From MTP4 sp052056915 (GTDB lineage Archaea > Halobacteriota > Methanosarcinia > Methanosarcinales > Methanosarcinaceae): a DNA stretch of 64,000 nucleotides. The stretch lies in contig NZ_CP195119.1 in the NCBI RefSeq assembly GCF_052056915.1, positions 1 to 64,000 on the forward strand, in the 5' to 3' direction. Below the pieces are notes generated by a model. It had not been told where the DNA came from. It saw only the letters and a list, made by a program, of their open reading frames with translations, and did no database searches. Positions 60,772-64,000 of the stretch are shown one piece after another. Position 1 is the first letter of the stretch. Every line of letters begins with the position of its first letter. The translations under genes were made by a program, and so were the position numbers.

Positions 60772-61416
60772 ATGGCAAACAAAGAAGAATTAATTCAGGA
60801 ACTTTCGGATGCGATTATTTCCTGTAAGAAGGACGCAGTACTCGCTGCCGTAGAAAAGGCAAAAGAAGTAATGGAACCTGCAGAAATCATCGATAAAGGA
60901 CTTGCAGGCGGCATGAATGAGGTAGGAGTCCTTTTCGAAAGAGGGAAACTTTTCCTGCCCCATGTGATGATGGCTGCCGATGCAATGACCGCAGGGGTTG
61001 CAGTCCTTGAAGCCGACATGCCGGAAGGCAGTGAAAGCAAAAAGCTCGGGGTCATTGTAAACGGGACTGTAGAAGGAGACGTACACGACATCGGAAAGTC
61101 CATTGTTTCTACCATGCTCCAGTCCGCAGGTTTTGAAGTCCATGACATCGGAAGGGATATCCCTCTTATGAACTTCGTTGAAAAGGCAAAGGAGGTCAAA
61201 GCAAACATGATCGGCCTGTCTGCCCTGATGACCACAACCCTTCCGGGGCAAAAGGAAGTCATCGAACTCCTGAAAGAGGAAGGCATGAGGGAGAACGTCA
61301 AGGTGATGGTCGGTGGGGCTCCCGCTACCCAGGCCTGGGCTGAGAAAATCGGCGCGGACTGCTATGCCGAAAACGCCAGTGAAGCAGTTACCAAAGCAAA
61401 GGAGCTTCTCCTTTAA
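60772..61416 (+). CDS. mtbC: Dimethylamine-type corrinoid protein MtbC
   Basis: A 214-residue corrinoid protein with two domains: an N-terminal helical bundle (MNEVGVLFERGKLFLPHVMM at about 49-68) and a B12-binding Rossmann domain with DVHDIGKSI (the His ligand in DxHDxG), VHDIGRDIPL and MVGGAPATQAWA. By sequence it resembles MtbC more than MtmC or MttC, so it probably accepts methyl groups from MtbB in dimethylamine metabolism and passes them to MtbA. This assignment is from recall of family sequences and not from a search. The ATG is preceded by GGAGG with eight bases spacing. mtbB is not adjacent, which is unusual for methylamine gene clusters. Confidence 0.75.
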   Translation: MANKEELIQELSDAIISCKKDAVLAAVEKAKEVMEPAEIIDKGLAGGMNEVGVLFERGKLFLPHVMMAADAMTAGVAVLEADMPEGSESKKLGVIVNGTVEGDVHDIGKSIVSTMLQSAGFEVHDIGRDIPLMNFVEKAKEVKANMIGLSALMTTTLPGQKEVIELLKEEGMRENVKVMVGGAPATQAWAEKIGADCYAENASEAVTKAKELLL

Positions 61417-61597
61417 TCCAGATCCCGGAGGATAAAGATAACTTCTTTTCGGGAGTCCTTTTCCCTGGAAAGAACCCTGGCCTCTTTCCGGACAGGACAT
61501 CCTGTTTTCTCCTCTAAAATTACGGAACCTGTTTATTGCTGTCAAGAGCGGAGCTAATCTTCGTCCAATCCAAAAAAGTGTGGAGTGTGTGCAGAAT

Positions 61598-63043
61598 ATG
61601 ACTGAAGAAAGCAGCGAAGCCGGAGGGCTTCAAAGAACAATTGACTGGAAGCAAGGGCTTGCAATTGCTCTTGGGGTCCCTGTGCTGATCCTGCCATCCA
61701 TCGGCTATTTCGCAAGTTATGTCTGGGCTTTTGCGATTATTATATGGGCTCTTTCCGTGTTCCAGGGTTTCATGCAAAACTTTGCTTACGGAGAACTTGC
61801 TACCATGTTCCCGAAAGCCTCAGGACTGCCCGGATATGCCCAGAGCGTATTCAAGACAAAGGATAAGAACGCAAAGTATGACAAAAGCAAGCTCCTTGGA
61901 GGTTTCAGTGCCTGGAGTTACTGGTTTGCCTGGAACCCGGTGCTGGCGATCTTTGCAATCCTGATCGGGAGCTACCTCAAAGGCCTTGTCCCTGCCTTTG
62001 CCGGGGTGCCTGACCTGGCGCTCTACATAGCATCCGGGGCAGTTGTATTCCTCTTCCTTATTGTTGTTAATTATCGCGGGCTTTCCGGCGGAGCAACGCT
62101 CGGGTATATCCTTGCCGTACTTGCCCTTGCCCCTCTTATCGTTATTACCCTTGCCCCCTTTGTAACCGGGCACTTTGAAATGAGTAATATCACAGGCGCC
62201 TGGCTGCCTCCCGAATGGTCCTGGGACCTTGAGCACATCCTGATCCTGCTCGGGCTCTTCGCAATGGCCCAATGGAGTGCCTGTGCCTGGGAAACCGCAG
62301 CAATCTACGGGCCCGAGTATAAGAAACCGAAGTCCGATGTCCCAAAAGCCCTCTTCATCTGCGGTGGGATCTGTCTTGTGACCTTCATCCTGGTCCAGGC
62401 AGCATGTACGGGGACCCTTGGAATTGAAGGCATCCTGGCCGAGCCCTTCTCCCCGATGCTCCCGGTTGCCCAGATGACCCTCGGACCCATAGGAGGTGCC
62501 ATTGCCATCCTCATGCTGATTGCAGCAATGATCCTGATCATCCAGACTGCCTTCCTTGGAGCCTCAAGGGCAATGTACTCCCTGTCCGATGAAGGAAACC
62601 TGCCGAAGTTCTTTGGTAAAATGAACCCTCAAGGGACCCCGGTCAACGCCATGATCGTGATTGCCATCTTCAATCTGGGTCTTATTACCCTGGGAACCCC
62701 TGCTGCCATCCTGGCGGCGTCTTCCATCGGATACGTCTTTGCAAACGGGATCAGTCTTTTTGCCTATGTGAAGGCCAAATTGAATCCGGAATTCTCAAGC
62801 CTTGAAAGGCCTTTCAAGGCTCCGAAAGGCTGGCAGTACATTGCCATCATCTTCGGGATCTTCAACCTGCCGCTCTGCCTGATCGGTGTGATCTTCCTGA
62901 ACAGCCTTGAAGTGGGATGGACTTCAACCATCGTCGGGTTCGTGGTGCTGGCCCTCTATGTGCCGCTCTGGTTCTACTCCCAGAACGAGAATGCAAAGCA
63001 TGCGGTGAAGGAAACAGCAGTCCCGAGCGAATCCGTACTGTAA
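61598..63043 (+). CDS. APC-family permease, probably for a methylamine
   Basis: A 481-residue membrane protein with about 12 hydrophobic segments of the amino acid-polyamine-organocation type; the first helix reads GLAIALGVPVLILPSIGYFA. SAWSYWFAWNPVLAIFAIL and WSACAWETAAIYGPEY are in the later helices. Methylamine permeases in Methanosarcina (MttP, MtmP, MtbP) belong to this family, and the position after mtbC suggests uptake of dimethylamine. The substrate is inferred, so I give no gene symbol. An ATG at 61598 is used; a GTG at 61580 with no better ribosome binding site is an alternative. A T-rich hairpin terminator follows. Confidence 0.82.
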   Translation: MTEESSEAGGLQRTIDWKQGLAIALGVPVLILPSIGYFASYVWAFAIIIWALSVFQGFMQNFAYGELATMFPKASGLPGYAQSVFKTKDKNAKYDKSKLLGGFSAWSYWFAWNPVLAIFAILIGSYLKGLVPAFAGVPDLALYIASGAVVFLFLIVVNYRGLSGGATLGYILAVLALAPLIVITLAPFVTGHFEMSNITGAWLPPEWSWDLEHILILLGLFAMAQWSACAWETAAIYGPEYKKPKSDVPKALFICGGICLVTFILVQAACTGTLGIEGILAEPFSPMLPVAQMTLGPIGGAIAILMLIAAMILIIQTAFLGASRAMYSLSDEGNLPKFFGKMNPQGTPVNAMIVIAIFNLGLITLGTPAAILAASSIGYVFANGISLFAYVKAKLNPEFSSLERPFKAPKGWQYIAIIFGIFNLPLCLIGVIFLNSLEVGWTSTIVGFVVLALYVPLWFYSQNENAKHAVKETAVPSESVL

Positions 63044-63070
63044 ACAGGGAAAAATAATATATGGAAAAAT

Positions 63071-63119
63071 GCCCGAAGATTCCTGCAGTTGTAAGCACAG
63101 CCGCAATCTCCGGGCTTTT
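63071..63119 (+). terminator. Hairpin terminator after the permease
   Basis: GCCCGAAGATT (63071-63081) pairs with AATCTCCGGGC (63105-63115) with one mismatch, and the loop is about 23 bases. A T-rich run (TTTTG, then TTTTTTATTTTTTT) follows immediately. It lies about 28 bases after the permease stop codon. Confidence 0.6.
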
Positions 63120-63621
63120 GTTTTTTATTTTTTTCGTTTTTATTCTTCAGAGTATATTTTTAGCCCCAGCAGTTTCTCTTTTTAACCCCATCCGAGAGAA
63201 AGGAAGTTAGCCACATCCCTGGGAGTCTGATTCAAAGCTCTTAAATTTTTCAATATGATTGAAAAATCTCAGGACATGTGCAAAGCTCATCTTTCAGGGC
63301 CGATATCCAGGGACTCCATGGCAGGGCTGCGCATCTGACCTTTGTAAATGCCACAGATACTTTCAAATTCCGGACTTCATGGAAAAGACTCCACGAGCTA
63401 GGTTAAATATTTTTGTTAACATATAATTGGATAATCCGGAACATTCTGTTTCAGTCCTGCCCCATCAAGGATCTGGACCGGTTCCTGACTTATATAAGTA
63501 AAAAATGGCGAACAAAACGGAATAAAAGGAAGCTTTCGTGTGTGGTTGTTTCCTTTTACACCCGACTAAGGGTTTGTCAGGAAACCGGATCGGTGTCACG
63601 AAGTTTGATGGAGGTTGAAAA
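63120..63621. other. Intergenic region with the upstream sequence of the decayed mtbC
   Basis: No gene is seen. From about 63300 onward the sequence resembles the region before mtbC, for instance TTTGTAAATGCC (63340s) against CTGCAAATGCC (60505-60515). The promoter-like copy is at 63397-63415. Confidence 0.5.
63397..63415 (+). promoter_or_regulatory. Copy of the mtbC promoter upstream of the mtbC pseudogene
   Basis: GCTAGGTTAAATATTTTTG differs from the mtbC promoter copy at 60581-60599 in a single base. Whether it still drives transcription is unknown. Confidence 0.5.
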
Positions 63622-63844
63622 ATGGCAAACAAAAACGAAATCATTCGGGAACCTTCGTGCCCGAATATCCCCTGAAGCAGAAGGAGAAATTGTTTCTCTT
63701 CCGGAAGGAAAAGAAGCCACCAAAATCTGCCGAAACCATATAAACGAGGATAGCAACCTGTATGAGAGAGGCTGGAAACATGCAGAGAGGGGCAAACGTT
63801 TCCTATCTCATAATGGTAGCTGCCATCCCAATGACAGCATGGGT
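63622..63844 (+). pseudogene. Decayed mtbC-like corrinoid protein gene
   Basis: The first codons MANKNEIIREPS match MANKEELIQELS of MtbC, with GGAGG eight bases before the ATG (63610-63614) as in mtbC. A TGA occurs after 17 codons. The DNA continues to resemble mtbC for about 220 bases in shifting frames: AGAGGGGCAAACGTTTCCTA matches AAAGAGGGAAACTTTTCCTG, and ATGGTAGCTGCCATCCCAAT matches ATGATGGCTGCCGATGCAAT. The second half of the gene is absent. This is an inactivated partial duplicate. Confidence 0.82.
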
Positions 63845-63849
63845 AAAGA

Positions 63850-63875
63850 CCCCCTGAACCTTCAGGTTCAGGGGG
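63850..63875. terminator. Perfect 12-bp hairpin after the mtbC pseudogene
   Basis: CCCCCTGAACCT (63850-63861) and AGGTTCAGGGGG (63864-63875) are perfectly complementary, separated by two bases. There is no clear T run directly after it (a TTTTAG follows at 63888), so it may be a terminator remnant or a structural DNA repeat. The corrinoid similarity ends just before it. Confidence 0.5.
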
Positions 63876-63939
63876 ACATGCCGTCCGTTTTAGAATATTC
63901 ATTATAACTTTTTTCAACCCGGGTTTCGGTCATTTCGGT

Positions 63940-64000
63940 GACTTTTATAGTTATTCAAGAAACTTTTTTAGTTACTCACATGACTTTTATAGTTACTCGA
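63940..64000. repeat. 21-bp tandem repeat running off the window edge
   Basis: Units starting at 63940, 63961 and 63982 share ACTTTTATAGTTACTCA with an exact 21-base period. The array continues beyond base 64000, so its length cannot be judged. Confidence 0.75.

Noticed and set aside
63413..63907. 164-codon open frame as a real gene
   Set aside because: It runs through the decayed mtbC in a different frame; similarity to mtbC is at DNA level in shifting frames, so it is chance.

Overview
The window looks like chromosomal DNA of a methylotrophic methanogen of the genus Methanosarcina or a close relative. The evidence is an HdrA fused to an MvhD domain next to a polyferredoxin, a fwdGBD formylmethanofuran dehydrogenase cluster, a dimethylamine-type corrinoid protein (mtbC) with an APC permease, an Msr/FilR1-type regulator, large HisKA_2 sensor kinases, and long AT-rich intergenic regions full of short tandem repeats. 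No rRNA, tRNA, insertion sequence or CRISPR array was recognised.

Layout. 0.3-10.5 kb is core energy and redox metabolism: UspA, a PAS sensor kinase, polyferredoxin plus HdrA-MvhD (minus strand), a ferredoxin:thioredoxin reductase catalytic subunit, and fwdG-fwdB-fwdD. 11.9-19.7 kb is a tightly overlapping four-gene operon: a secreted or anchored acidic protein, a 1072-aa tubulin/FtsZ-like GTPase with a long coiled coil, a membrane-anchored P-loop GTPase, and a 779-aa membrane protein with a Ser/Gly/Asp repeat N-terminus. I know no described function for this set and consider it the best candidate for a new system. 19.7-47.7 kb is an accessory and defence region. It holds a methyltransferase, a 305-bp tandem repeat, a Dna2-like nuclease-helicase, a fused MntA-HepT protein with a degenerate HepT active site, a PemK/MazF pair, a MazG-like hydrolase, a DEAD-type helicase, and a type I restriction locus with two different HsdM genes and a Gabija-like gajA-gajB pair between hsdS and hsdR. 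A GmrSD/DUF262 protein, a GNAT gene with a 48-aa partner, and three copies (two decayed) of an unknown gene follow.

48.3-60.1 kb returns to housekeeping and sensory genes: an HDAC-like deacetylase coupled to a hydantoinase/oxoprolinase-family protein, two more HisKA_2 kinases (one coupled to a CheY-like regulator), and the FilR1-type regulator. 60.2-64.0 kb carries mtbC, a permease, and a decayed mtbC paralogue that keeps a recognisable copy of the mtbC promoter.

Cross-cutting observations. Two metabolic genes (fwdG and mtbC) are each preceded by a short upstream ORF whose stop lies exactly 2 nt before the gene's ATG. A dispersed hairpin family occurs six times with conserved flanks; its stem sequence differs between subgroups while pairing is preserved. 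Minisatellite-like repeats occur between genes and, in frame, inside several proteins. All functional names come from motif recognition by eye; no database search was run.
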